A DNA stretch of 64,000 nt from Megamonas hypermegale_A (GCF_030371585.1 NZ_JAUDCE010000002.1), one strand, 5' to 3'. Positions 8,329-16,423 are shown, counted from the stretch's first letter. Translations and numbers: made by a program. The notes: generated from the letters alone by a model not told the origin.

Positions 8329-8842
8329 AAGGTCAAAAGAAAAACGAACCAAAAAGAAAAAACCTTTTAACGTTTCGCTACCGCTGCACTGGGCAAGCCT
8401 TCGTAGCTCTTCTCTAAAAACAGACAGCACAGTGGCTCGAAACATTTGGAATTTGGCTCGTGCCTTCCATTTCCAGTAAGAACTTAATTTGAGCTGTTAA
8501 CACTACAATTTGCTAGCCATACTAAAACTATCATCCACATTTAGAGCATTTTCACAGTAGCTTTAGCTATTAAAAATAAAATTTATTAGATGTGTTTTTA
8601 GTTCAAATGTTTGAGCGTTAGCGAGTTTTTGAACGTTACAGCTAAGAAATTTTATTTTTAAAGTGAAAATCTCTAGTGGGCTACGAACTAAAGGGTTTCT
8701 TTTTCGGCAACTTTTCTTTGCCCTCAAAGAAAAATTGCCCGGCGCAATATAAGAATAAATTAAGAAATAGTTATCTTTAACATATATTGTGCCGAACGGC
8801 ACTTTTTTTATTCTTTTTTGACCTTTCAAAAGAAAAATGAAC
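8312..8842 (-). repeat. Family L structured element, copy B (complete, inverted orientation)
   Basis: 531 bp copy in the opposite orientation to A, C, D and E, between the LysE gene and aroF. The terminal inverted repeats are the longest seen: 27 bp perfect, GTTCATTTTTCTTTTGAAAG at the left continuing GTCAAAA, and its complement at the right end. The central stem arms (about 8571-8588 and 8644-8661) read AAAAATAAAATTTATTAG and CTAAGAAATTTTATTTTT. They differ in sequence from copy A yet still pair, with one mismatch. The inner stem is GTTCAAA/TTTGAAC (read in the orientation of copy A) where A has GTTTAAA/TTTAAAC. Confidence 0.92.
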
Positions 8843-8890
8843 GTAAACTTTTATCATATATTGTGCCGCATCGGCAGTATTCATATTATA

Positions 8891-8926
8891 AAAAGCTCCT
8901 GTTCATATACTAAACAGGAGCTTTTT
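8891..8926 (-). terminator. Rho-independent terminator of the pheA-aroF transcript
   Basis: Hairpin AAAAGCTCCTGTT / AACAGGAGCTTTT with a nine-base loop. On the - strand it follows the aroF stop within five bases and ends in a run of T. Confidence 0.85.
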
Positions 8927-8930
8927 ATTC

Positions 8931-9968
8931 TTAGTCTTTGGTATAATCAGTGAACAGATTTTCTGCTTTCATGAAATCGGAGATTTTATATACACCGCGC
9001 ATTACTTCGGCATAATTTTCCGGTGTCAAAGACTGCGGTCCGTCGGAGAGTGCTTTTGCCGGATTTGGATGTACTTCTATGATAAGTCCGTCTGCACCTG
9101 CGGCAATCGCTGCAAAACTCATCGGTTTAACCATTCTCCATTTGCCTGTACCATGGCTCGGGTCGACGATAATCGGCAGATGGCTGAGATGTTTAACAGC
9201 CGCTACAGCACTCATATCGAGCGTATTTCTCGTATACGTTTCATACGTGCGGATACCGCGTTCGCATAAGATTACGTTCGGGTTACCTTCATTCATAATA
9301 TATTCGGCAGCATTAAGCCATTCATCAAGCGTTGCGGCAAGACCGCGTTTGAGCATTACCGGCTTATTGCATCTGCCTACTTCCTTGAGCAGGCGGAAGT
9401 TCTGCATATTTCTTGCGCCGATTTGCAAAAGGTCGGCATACTGCGCTACAGTCTGTACGGCTTCAACTTCCGTTACTTCCGTTACGACTTTAAGACCGGT
9501 GATTTCTCTCGCTTCCGCCAGATATTCAAGACCTTTTTCTTCTAATCCCTGGAAGGAATACGGAGATGTACGCGGTTTGTATGCACCGCCGCGCAGAAAC
9601 TGTGCGCCGCCGGCTTTAACGATTTTTGCCGCTTCCAAAAGCTGTTCGCGCGATTCAACGGCGCAAGGACCTGCCATTACAACGACATTGCCGTCGCCGA
9701 TTTTCACACCGTCAACATCGACAACCGTATTGGCCGGATGGAATTCGCGGCTTGCCAGCTTGTAGCTTTTGGAAATAGCCACTGTCTGTTCAACGCCGTC
9801 CATTGCTTCTACAGCAAGAGAGCTCATTTTGCGTTTGTCTCCGATAACGCCGACGATTTTCTGCTGTGCGCCTTCCATTATTTTGGCTGTTAAGCCGACA
9901 CCTTCTATTGCTTCCACTACAGCCTGAATATTTTCATTGCTCGCATCCGGGTTCATAATTACTACCAT
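8931..9968 (-). CDS. aroF: 3-deoxy-7-phosphoheptulonate (DAHP) synthase, type I beta with N-terminal regulatory domain
   Basis: 345 residues. The first ~70 residues form the ferredoxin-like regulatory domain (MVVIMNPDASNENIQAVV...), and residues ~95-340 are the (beta/alpha)8 catalytic barrel with GPCAVESREQLLEAA, GGAYKPRTSPYSFQG, MLKRGLAATLDEWL and VDPSHGTGKW. It condenses phosphoenolpyruvate and erythrose 4-phosphate, the first step of the shikimate route. The N-terminal domain in this subclass mediates feedback inhibition by aromatic amino acids. The ATG at 9968 has an AAGAGGTAA ribosome site. It is 35 bp downstream of pheA on the same strand and so probably shares its T-box leader. Confidence 0.95.
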   Translation of the reverse strand: MVVIMNPDASNENIQAVVEAIEGVGLTAKIMEGAQQKIVGVIGDKRKMSSLAVEAMDGVEQTVAISKSYKLASREFHPANTVVDVDGVKIGDGNVVVMAGPCAVESREQLLEAAKIVKAGGAQFLRGGAYKPRTSPYSFQGLEEKGLEYLAEAREITGLKVVTEVTEVEAVQTVAQYADLLQIGARNMQNFRLLKEVGRCNKPVMLKRGLAATLDEWLNAAEYIMNEGNPNVILCERGIRTYETYTRNTLDMSAVAAVKHLSHLPIIVDPSHGTGKWRMVKPMSFAAIAAGADGLIIEVHPNPAKALSDGPQSLTPENYAEVMRGVYKISDFMKAENLFTDYTKD

Positions 9969-10003
9969 TATATATTACCTCTTTTCATTGATTTTAATTT
10001 ATA

Positions 10004-10843
10004 TTAATTAACGCTTCCCCGAAAAACGGGAAAAGCACCAAGATTTTTCAGCCAGAAACATTTTGCCGCGGCCGCCGTCAAAGCTTCCTGTAAAATATCC
10101 TCTTTTACATCGACATCTATCTCAATAAAGAAAATATATTCGCCGAGCCCTGTGCGCGCCGGACGGGACTCTATGCGCGTCATATTGACTTTCCGTTTGG
10201 CAAAGTCGCCTAAAAGTTCATACAGACTGCCTGCTCTGCCGTCAATCTGGCAGATAAGCATCATGTTGGCAGGCGAAGCCAGTTTTTCACCGTGCTCTTT
10301 TTTCGTGAGCAATATAAATCGGGTGAAATTATCCTCTCTATCCTGAATATCGCTATCTATGAGCTTTAATCCGTATAAATCACCTGCCGATTTCGTAGCA
10401 ATCGCCGCATAACCGCTGCCCAGACGGCTGACTTTTTCCGCTGCTCTCGCCGTACTCGCCACAGCCTCTGTCTTTACCTGCGGATAATGCGTTTTCAGAT
10501 ACTGTCTGCACTGTGCCAGCGGCTGAGCATGCGATATAATCGTATGAATAGGCACGTTTTCATCTTTGACGAGCAGCTGATTATGTACGCTCCAGACAAG
10601 TTCCGCCTCGATTTGCAAATCCACGTCGTGTGCCAATGTGTCCAGCGTAATCCGCACGGAACCTTCAATCGAATTTTCCACCGGCACTAAACAATAATCC
10701 ACGTCATCCTCATCTACGGCTCTGATTGCATCGTAAATCGTATCGCAAGCGACAAGTTCCATATCCTTTTTGCTTATCCTATTCATGCAAAGCGCCGCTT
10801 CCTCACTGTTTGTGCCGTGCGGTCCCAAAAAAGCCAGTTTCAA
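10004..10843 (-). CDS. pheA: Prephenate dehydratase with ACT domain
   Basis: 279 residues from a TTG at 10843. The open frame extends to an ATG at 10861, but the six codons between contain AAAGGAGG, which is clearly the ribosome site for the TTG, giving the canonical start MKLAFLGPHGT. Residues 1-180 are the dehydratase domain, ending in the catalytic NFTRFILL (TRF) motif. Residues ~195-275 are the ACT regulatory domain with GSLYELLGDFAKRKVNMTRIESRP. The enzyme converts prephenate to phenylpyruvate for phenylalanine, and the ACT domain binds Phe. A T-box leader specific for tRNA-Phe lies directly upstream, so expression rises on Phe starvation. Confidence 0.95.
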   Translation of the reverse strand: MKLAFLGPHGTNSEEAALCMNRISKKDMELVACDTIYDAIRAVDEDDVDYCLVPVENSIEGSVRITLDTLAHDVDLQIEAELVWSVHNQLLVKDENVPIHTIISHAQPLAQCRQYLKTHYPQVKTEAVASTARAAEKVSRLGSGYAAIATKSAGDLYGLKLIDSDIQDREDNFTRFILLTKKEHGEKLASPANMMLICQIDGRAGSLYELLGDFAKRKVNMTRIESRPARTGLGEYIFFIEIDVDVKEDILQEALTAAAAKCFWLKNLGAFPVFRGSVN

Positions 10844-10869
10844 ACAAATTCCTCCTTTCATGTCTTTAT

Positions 10870-11150
10870 AAAAAATAAAAGCCTCACCCGATTAAGGGCG
10901 AGGCTGATTTCGCGTTACCACCTTATTTGTCCGCCGCAAAAAGCGAACATCTCCATCAAGTACGGGAATAATTCCGATACTCTCCTCTTTTAACGGCAAG
11001 GTCCCGGCTCCGCCTACGGCAAATCATGTTCAGCGGGCAACTCCGAGGTGAACTTCAACAGCTTTTCTCATATCAAGATTTCAGCAGCCTTGACTCTCTG
11101 TGATGATACCGTCTGTCTACTTTTCCTCTTCATCATTTTTAACGTGAATA
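10870..11150 (-). promoter_or_regulatory. T-box leader, probable tRNA-Phe specifier (UUC)
   Basis: On the - strand the conserved T-box AAGGTGGTAACGCG is at 10911-10924, followed by a terminator hairpin (GCCTCACCCG / GGGCGAGGC at 10881-10904) and a T-rich tail. Upstream in the leader are a GATGAAGAGG start region, a CAGAGAG box and the specifier loop context GAAGTTCACCTCGG, placing UUC (Phe) at 11050-11052. The UGGU of the T-box can pair with an ACCA tail, as tRNA-Phe has. Uncharged tRNA-Phe would favour the antiterminator and allow pheA-aroF expression. Confidence 0.9.
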
Positions 11151-11151
11151 C

Positions 11152-11180
11152 ATAATATCATATTTAAAAACAAAATGCAA
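11152..11180 (-). promoter_or_regulatory. Predicted sigma-A promoter of the pheA-aroF leader
   Basis: On the - strand TTGCAT, 17 bp, TATTAT. It sits just upstream of the T-box leader start. Confidence 0.65.
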
Positions 11181-11215
11181 GTCTACTCATTGTAATATTG
11201 TAATATTTTTATTTA

Positions 11216-11739
11216 GCAATTTCTTTGCTTGTCAAAGAACTCGAACCAAAGAAAATGCCGGTTCGGCACAATATAAGATAAAGAGACTTAATTTCTTGAT
11301 TTATCTTCATATTGCGCCGGGCAATTTTTCTTTGCTAGCACAAAGAAAAGTTGCCGAAAAAGAAAGTGCCTTAGTTCGTGCACTGCTAAGAGATTTTTAC
11401 TTTAAGAAAATAGTTTTTTTATCTCTAACGTTTAAAAACTCGCTTTGCTCAAACATTTAAACTAAAAACAGAGATAAAAAACTATTTTCTTAATAGCTAA
11501 AGCTACCGTAAAAATCTCCAACGCAGATAAAAATTTAGCATGATTGCAGATTACAATGCCAACAGCTCAAATTTTAGTTTCTGCTGAAACCAGAAGGCTC
11601 GAGCCAAATTCCAAACGTTTCGAGCCGTTGTACCGACTGTATTCATAGAAGAGTTACGAAGGCTCGCCCAGTGCAGCGATAGCGAAACGTTAAAAGTTTC
11701 TTTTTGGTTCGTTTTTCTTTGCACCAAAGAAAAATGAAC
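11216..11739 (+). repeat. Family L structured element, copy C
   Basis: About 524 bp between the T-box promoter and panB. The right end is intact (GGTTCGTTTTTCTTTG ... AAAAATGAAC); the left end is degenerate (TTTCTTTGCTTGTCAAAGAA). The central stem arms at about 11403-11424 and 11474-11494 are AAGAAAATAG... and ...CTATTTTCTT, again a different sequence from A and B but still complementary. The conserved 3' segment CGAGCCAAATTCCAAACG and the downstream partner CGAAACGTT are present. The left boundary is uncertain by about 10 bp. Confidence 0.88.
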
Positions 11740-11752
11740 TATAAATAAAAAT

Positions 11753-12580
11753 TTAATACAATTTATTTAATATCTCTTCGTCTATTTTAAACGTATGTTC
11801 CTGCGCCGGGAAAGTTCCGTTCTGCGTTTCAGCAATATATGCTTTAATCCCCTTTTCCATCTCCGCGCCGACATGGGCGAATTGTTTAACGAACTTCGGT
11901 TTGAAATCGCCAAACATGCCGAGCATATCCTGATAAACGAGAATTTGGCCGTCGCAGCCTGCACCGGCTCCGATGCCGATTGTCGGAATGCTTACGGACT
12001 TGGTAACGAGCTCTGCCAGTTTTGCCGGAACACATTCTAAAACAACGGCAAATGCCCCTGCCGCTTCGACCTGTTTTGCTTCCGCCAGAATACGCTTTGC
12101 CGCTTCCTCGCTTTTTCCCTGCACTTTAAAACCGCCGAAAGCATTCACCGACTGCGGCGTAAGTCCGATATGCGCCATGACCGGTATGGACGCGGCTACA
12201 ATCGCCTCTATCTGCGGGCAGACAGCCGCTCCGCCTTCCAGTTTCACTGCCTGACATCTGCCTTCCTTCATAAGCCTGCCTGCATTGTATACGGCATCAT
12301 AAACAGAAGTCTGATACGACATGAACGGCATATCCGCCACTACCAAAGCATTTTTTGCTCCTCTCGCCACCGCTTTTGTATGGTGAATTATATCCTCCAT
12401 TGTTACAGACAGCGTATCTTCATAACCGAGCATGACCATGCCGAGCGAGTCGCCGACTAAAATACCGTTTATTCCTGCATTGTCCATTACTTTCGCCGTA
12501 GAATAATCGTATGCCGTAAGCATCGTTATTTTTTTCTGCTCATCTTTTTGACGCTGAAATGTCATCACCGTATTTTTCAT
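11753..12580 (-). CDS. panB: 3-methyl-2-oxobutanoate hydroxymethyltransferase
   Basis: 275 residues, the standard length. The (beta/alpha)8 enzyme signature is clear: KKITMLTAYDYSTAKVMDNAG, ILVGDSLGMVMLGYEDTL (metal-binding DS), VVADMPFMSY and KLEGG. It adds a hydroxymethyl group to 2-oxoisovalerate to give ketopantoate, the first committed step to pantothenate and coenzyme A. The start overlaps the stop of the upstream DUF2520 gene (12577-12580), so the two are translationally coupled. panC and panD are not in the window. Confidence 0.96.
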   Translation of the reverse strand: MKNTVMTFQRQKDEQKKITMLTAYDYSTAKVMDNAGINGILVGDSLGMVMLGYEDTLSVTMEDIIHHTKAVARGAKNALVVADMPFMSYQTSVYDAVYNAGRLMKEGRCQAVKLEGGAAVCPQIEAIVAASIPVMAHIGLTPQSVNAFGGFKVQGKSEEAAKRILAEAKQVEAAGAFAVVLECVPAKLAELVTKSVSIPTIGIGAGAGCDGQILVYQDMLGMFGDFKPKFVKQFAHVGAEMEKGIKAYIAETQNGTFPAQEHTFKIDEEILNKLY

Positions 12581-13422
12581 TTTAATACCTCTTTCATCTG
12601 CGTATAATTTCTCTGCCAGTGTTTTTCCTGCGCAATCTTTGTCAGTTCCAAAGACAACAGTCTATACACTTCCCGCTTAGTCAAATCTTTGCCCAGACTT
12701 TCCAGATGATGTCTTACCGTCTGTACATCATTGCGCTCAACCGGACCGGTTAAAGCCTTTTCCGGACCATTTTGTACAATGTTCTCCGCATTCACTTTAA
12801 ACAGCGGCAGCAATGCTTTCCGCGCACTTTCAGCGCTGAAACCGCACTGTTTTAATACATCCTCACTCATGGACAATAGAGCGATAACCAAATTGCTCGC
12901 CAATACCGCTCCTGCATGATATAACGCTTTATCCTTTGTGTTGATAACCACTGTTTCATTGCCAAAGCCGGCGAATAAATTCCGCATTTTAGTTAAATAC
13001 TGCTCACTGCCTTCAATCGTAAACACTGTATTTTTCAAATCCCGCCATGAATTATACTTATCACTGACAGCACAAAGCGGATGGATAGAATACGCAAATG
13101 CACCTTTATTTTCTGCATCAAAAAAAGCGGCCGAAGAAATCGAACCGCTGCAATGACAAATTTTTTTATTTCTAACATCCAGATTTTTTATATGTTCCCA
13201 GACCATGCCGATAACATCATCCGGTACGGTGAGAAACAAGGTATCGCTGTCCTTTAAAATATCTGTTAAACTGCTATACATTCTGCTGTTTGTAAATTCC
13301 GCTGCTGATTTAGCCGATTTCGGCGACCTGCTGTAGTAACCCGTAACAGAAATACCGTTACTGATAAAATATTTTCCCAGAGAAAAACCCACTTTCCCCG
13401 CGCCGATAAATCCTATTTTCAT
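12577..13422 (-). CDS. Rossmann-fold DUF2520 protein, possible ketopantoate-type reductase
   Basis: 281 residues. The N-terminus KIGFIGAGKVGFSLGKYF is a GxGxxG NAD(P)-binding loop, followed by DTLFLTVPDD (strand 4 and 5 region of the 6-phosphogluconate dehydrogenase-like fold). The C-terminal half is helical DUF2520 (KALYHAGAVLASNLVIALL ... LLPLFKVNAENI). The family is uncharacterised in general. It overlaps panB by four bases, and no panE is present nearby, so a role in reducing ketopantoate is a plausible inference but not shown. The start is an ATG at 13422 with an AAAGGGAGTGA ribosome site. Confidence 0.8.
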   Translation of the reverse strand: MKIGFIGAGKVGFSLGKYFISNGISVTGYYSRSPKSAKSAAEFTNSRMYSSLTDILKDSDTLFLTVPDDVIGMVWEHIKNLDVRNKKICHCSGSISSAAFFDAENKGAFAYSIHPLCAVSDKYNSWRDLKNTVFTIEGSEQYLTKMRNLFAGFGNETVVINTKDKALYHAGAVLASNLVIALLSMSEDVLKQCGFSAESARKALLPLFKVNAENIVQNGPEKALTGPVERNDVQTVRHHLESLGKDLTKREVYRLLSLELTKIAQEKHWQRNYTQMKEVLK

Positions 13423-13622
13423 TCAATCACTCCCTTTCTCAAGGGACAGCTGTGTTTTACAACCTGATAAAGGTACTGTTCAAAAATCATTTCGATACAG
13501 CCTTTGCTTAAAAATAAAAAAATTGCGGTACAGTTTCTGTCGAATACTATCCACGCAATACTATATCATCAATGCTTCCATTTGTATAGAAAATATGCCT
13601 AAAAAATTTTTTCAAAAAACAT
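13423..13622. other. Intergenic spacer between the DUF2520 gene and the first tRNA pair
   Basis: About 200 A+T-rich bases with no ORF of note and no strong hairpin. It must hold the promoter of the - strand panB operon, but no convincing pair of hexamers was picked out. Confidence 0.5.
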
Positions 13623-13651
13623 TTGACAAACTCTTCCCAATCTGATATTAT
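13623..13651 (+). promoter_or_regulatory. Predicted promoter of the first tRNA-Arg/tRNA-Tyr pair
   Basis: TTGACA, 17 bp, TATTAT (or TATAAT three bases further on), ending 32 bp before the tRNA-Arg gene. Confidence 0.75.
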
Positions 13652-13683
13652 AATATGCGTGGTTAAGACAGCCACCAAATAAA

Positions 13684-13761
13684 GGCCCTGTAGCTCAGCT
13701 GGATTAGAGTGTTTGACTACGAATCAAAAGGTCGCAGGTTCGAGTCCTGCCAGGGTCACCA
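13684..13761 (+). tRNA. tRNA-Arg (ACG), copy 1
   Basis: 78 nt including an encoded CCA. Acceptor GGCCCTG pairs with CAGGGTC, the anticodon loop contains GACTACGAATC with anticodon ACG, and the T arm is GCAGGTTCGAGTCCTGC. Identical to the copy at 16174-16251. Confidence 0.95.
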
Positions 13762-13769
13762 TGCAAAAT

Positions 13770-13854
13770 GGGTAGGTGCCCGAGTGGTTAAAGGGAACGG
13801 ACTGTAAATCCGTCGCCGTAGGCTACGATGGTTCGAATCCATCCCTGCCCACCA
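13770..13854 (+). tRNA. tRNA-Tyr (GTA), copy 1
   Basis: 85 nt with encoded CCA and a long variable arm (class II, as bacterial tRNA-Tyr has). The anticodon loop ACTGTAAAT gives GTA. Identical to the copy at 16261-16345. Confidence 0.95.
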
Positions 13855-13865
13855 TTTTGAATATT

Positions 13866-13896
13866 AAAGCGTTGGTATTGTACCAACGCTTTTTTT
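13866..13896 (+). terminator. Terminator after the first tRNA pair
   Basis: Hairpin AAAGCGTTGGTA / TACCAACGCTTT followed by a T run. On the other strand it may also end the gene at 13902. Confidence 0.85.
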
Positions 13897-13901
13897 GTTG
13901 C

Positions 13902-15410
13902 CTATTTTTCTTTTGCCCACTCAGCTTCATCTGCAAAAAAATGAGCTGTCCTGTATAATCTTTCATTTAAATAAGACATCAAATAGTCTTCCTCACTTTT
14001 ATTGACAGAAATTTCTCCGCTTTGCCACATTAAAACTCCCTGTCTGTAAATATCCGGTCTGCCGAATTTTTCTGTCAGAACATTTTTCATCTCATCAAAA
14101 TACTGTTGTCCTTTTTCTCTGTTTTCGATACTTTCATCAAAGCATAATAAAATTTTATACAGCTGTTCGTTGCTGAACATCACGACAAGATACGGCGAAC
14201 CCTCCTGATACACTTCAGTCAATCCGATAGAATAAATATATATCGTGTGCCACAATATTCCCCAACGCAATCCGTAAATATCGGATATTTCCTTATACGG
14301 CTGTCCCCAGTAGATATATAATTTATCATTCATTGCGTCTGCATAAACTTCTCTGTAAGTACGCTTTAGCAAATTACCGCCGCCAAGTTTGTACGCTTCA
14401 CCGTCCAAAGCAGCCCTTTCAGCCAATTTCTCATTTGTAAGTATCTGTTCTGTTTCACCGCTATATATCAGCTTTATCTTATACAGCTGATTGTGCCACA
14501 GATACAAATATATTTTTGCTGTATTATGCTGAAATGTTTTAATAAAATTATTATATGCCTTGTCTTTTTTCTCATACGGATTTTCCAAATCCAGTTCATA
14601 GATAAGCGCATTTTCCCCATAATAACGTTCCGTATATTTTACAGCAAAATCTTTTACAATATCATTTATACTTTCGCCCCAATATAAATCAGGAATTAAT
14701 CCGACCAACTGTTTTTTATCCGTTACCGTTTCCGCTGCTATTGCCGCATTCATTTTGGCTACAGCCTCATTGTGCGTGTTCCTTTCTTCATTTAAAGCAC
14801 CTTGAGCCGCTGCCTTTTTTAACAGAAAATCATCCTGCAGGACAAGCATGCCGCCATTTTGCTTTTCGGCAACTATCTTGTACAGCTGGTTATTCCAGAA
14901 ATAAACTAAAATCTGCTGTGATTTCAGTTTTTCACCATTAAAATCCTGTTTTGGCAAAGTCAAATAATACACCGGCGAATTTTTTGTGCTATCATGCTCT
15001 TTGTATTTCAATTTATAAAATCTGCTTACCTGAGCATAGCTTGCGCCCCAATACAGATTTTCGCCGATATATTTCAATTTACCAGCAGCTTCACTCTGTA
15101 TGACTAAATCTGTTCCGTCAGTAAAATCAGCCGTTATTCTGTACAGTTTATTCCCCTTCATATACAGCAAAATTCTGCCGTTGACAACTTCCTTGCCCTT
15201 TAAATACGGCTCTTCCAGCTTCAGCCAGTAGGTATTGCTGTCTTCTTCTGATAAATAATTATTATAAACGAGCGGATATACCGCTTTTATTTCATCATAG
15301 GTCATTCCCCATTTCAAATCAGCCAGTATATCCCGCTCGGCAGAAGCTACAGCCAAATTGCATAAATTACATATCAAACAAAAACATATTGCAAGGCAAA
15401 GTTTCTTCAT
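13902..15410 (-). CDS. Secreted protein with four repeated WG-type units, function unknown
   Basis: 502 residues. N-terminal signal peptide (KKLCLAICFCLICNLCNLAVASA). A unit recurs about every 110-130 residues: LKWGMTYDEIKAVY, LYWGASYAQVSRFYKLKY, LYWGESINDIVKDFAVKY and IYWGQPYKEISDIYGLRWG. Each is followed by a region ending in NxLYKI (GNKLYRIT, NNQLYKIV, HNQLYKIK, NEQLYKIL). No catalytic motif was recognised. The last unit closely resembles the single unit of the gene just upstream (15426-16034), so the two are paralogues. It lies between two tRNA-Arg/Tyr pairs, opposite in strand. Probably exported past the inner membrane. Confidence 0.75.
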   Translation of the reverse strand: MKKLCLAICFCLICNLCNLAVASAERDILADLKWGMTYDEIKAVYPLVYNNYLSEEDSNTYWLKLEEPYLKGKEVVNGRILLYMKGNKLYRITADFTDGTDLVIQSEAAGKLKYIGENLYWGASYAQVSRFYKLKYKEHDSTKNSPVYYLTLPKQDFNGEKLKSQQILVYFWNNQLYKIVAEKQNGGMLVLQDDFLLKKAAAQGALNEERNTHNEAVAKMNAAIAAETVTDKKQLVGLIPDLYWGESINDIVKDFAVKYTERYYGENALIYELDLENPYEKKDKAYNNFIKTFQHNTAKIYLYLWHNQLYKIKLIYSGETEQILTNEKLAERAALDGEAYKLGGGNLLKRTYREVYADAMNDKLYIYWGQPYKEISDIYGLRWGILWHTIYIYSIGLTEVYQEGSPYLVVMFSNEQLYKILLCFDESIENREKGQQYFDEMKNVLTEKFGRPDIYRQGVLMWQSGEISVNKSEEDYLMSYLNERLYRTAHFFADEAEWAKEK

Positions 15411-15425
15411 TTCATCATCTTCTTT

Positions 15426-16034
15426 TTATCTTGCTCTACCATGTTTTCTATGGCGGATAACATTGTTAAAAAATTTTTTCTCCAGCTGCTGTTCTTCTAT
15501 GGAATTAGCCTTGGCAGTCGTATCCTCCCATACGAGTATATTCTCATTATAGACAGACGGCCCACCGAATTTTTGCGTCAAATCGTTTACAACTCTGCCG
15601 CGCCGCGGTCTATCCGGATTTAAACCGCGCGGATAATACATCCAGATTTTATACAGTTTTTCTTCATTGAACCATAAAATCAGATACGGCGAACTTCGCT
15701 TGTAAATTTTGTTGAGCTGTAAAGCGTAACGGCCTACATGCGTGCTCCATACGCCCCATTTCAATTCGTAATCCGCGCTTATCTCATCCAGCGGCTGACC
15801 CCAATAGATATTGAATTCACCGTTCTTCACATCAGGATAAACCTGCCGATACATCTCTTCCTGCGGCAGTCCATCTTCATCTCTGTTTTGCGCCAGATTA
15901 TAATACTGGCGTATTTCGTTATAATCACTGTGCCATGTCACATCATCAAACGCACTTTTGGCAGACACGTATGTATTACCGCTCCAAAGCACAAAACCGG
16001 CCGCCATCAGCATAAAAATTCTCATCCATTTCAT
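15426..16034 (-). CDS. Secreted paralogue of the WG-unit protein, function unknown
   Basis: 202 residues with an N-terminal signal peptide (MRIFMLMAAGFVLWSGNTYVSA). A partial unit WHSDYNEIRQYYNLA is followed by a complete one, IYWGQPLDEISADYELKWG, then SSPYLILWFNEEKLYKIWMYYP. The last part aligns by eye with residues about 365-430 of the neighbour at 13902-15410 (IYWGQPYKEISDIYGLRWG, GSPYLVVMFSNEQLYKI). The C-termini also share the FGGPSVYNENILVWED / FGRPDIYRQGVLMWQS pattern. It is 15 bp upstream of that gene and so cotranscribed with it. The function is unknown. Confidence 0.75.
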   Translation of the reverse strand: MKWMRIFMLMAAGFVLWSGNTYVSAKSAFDDVTWHSDYNEIRQYYNLAQNRDEDGLPQEEMYRQVYPDVKNGEFNIYWGQPLDEISADYELKWGVWSTHVGRYALQLNKIYKRSSPYLILWFNEEKLYKIWMYYPRGLNPDRPRRGRVVNDLTQKFGGPSVYNENILVWEDTTAKANSIEEQQLEKKFFNNVIRHRKHGRAR

Positions 16035-16113
16035 AATATCGCCTCTTTTTCATCTTTATATCTATATTTTAACAAAATCCGAAAAAAAATTATACTTTTT
16101 TTCCAAAAAACTC

Positions 16114-16142
16114 TTGTCAAAACAAAATATCTGTGCTATTAT
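16114..16142 (+). promoter_or_regulatory. Predicted promoter of the second tRNA pair
   Basis: TTGTCA, 17 bp, TATTAT, ending 31 bp before tRNA-Arg copy 2. The spacing to the tRNA matches that of copy 1. Confidence 0.75.
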
Positions 16143-16173
16143 ATAAAAGCTGTTTGTTCAGTAAACAAACGAT

Positions 16174-16251
16174 GGCCCTGTAGCTCAGCTGGATTAGAGT
16201 GTTTGACTACGAATCAAAAGGTCGCAGGTTCGAGTCCTGCCAGGGTCACCA
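16174..16251 (+). tRNA. tRNA-Arg (ACG), copy 2
   Basis: Same 78 nt sequence as the copy at 13684, anticodon ACG, encoded CCA. Confidence 0.95.
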
Positions 16252-16260
16252 TGAAAACAT

Positions 16261-16345
16261 GGGTAGGTGCCCGAGTGGTTAAAGGGAACGGACTGTAAAT
16301 CCGTCGCCGTAGGCTACGATGGTTCGAATCCATCCCTGCCCACCA
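16261..16345 (+). tRNA. tRNA-Tyr (GTA), copy 2
   Basis: Same 85 nt sequence as the copy at 13770, anticodon GTA, long variable arm, encoded CCA. Confidence 0.95.
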
Positions 16346-16357
16346 TTTTGTAAATCA

Positions 16358-16386
16358 AACCTTTGAATTATTTCAAAGGTTTTTTT
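16358..16386 (+). terminator. Terminator after the second tRNA pair
   Basis: Hairpin AACCTTTGAA / TTCAAAGGTT followed by a T run. The stem sequence differs from the one after copy 1. Confidence 0.85.
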
Positions 16387-16423
16387 GTGTGCTGAACAAA
16401 TTTTATATAGATTGACGATATGT

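Noticed and set aside
8563..8829. 88-residue - strand ORF inside L element copy B
   Set aside because: It is not preserved in the other copies, because the stem sequences vary; it is chance.
9079..9765. 228-residue + strand ORF opposite aroF
   Set aside because: Antisense shadow of the DAHP synthase.
13776..13958. Short + strand ORF starting MPEWLKGTDCKSVAVGYDGSN
   Set aside because: It is a translation of the tRNA-Tyr gene, a common false ORF; the region is RNA.
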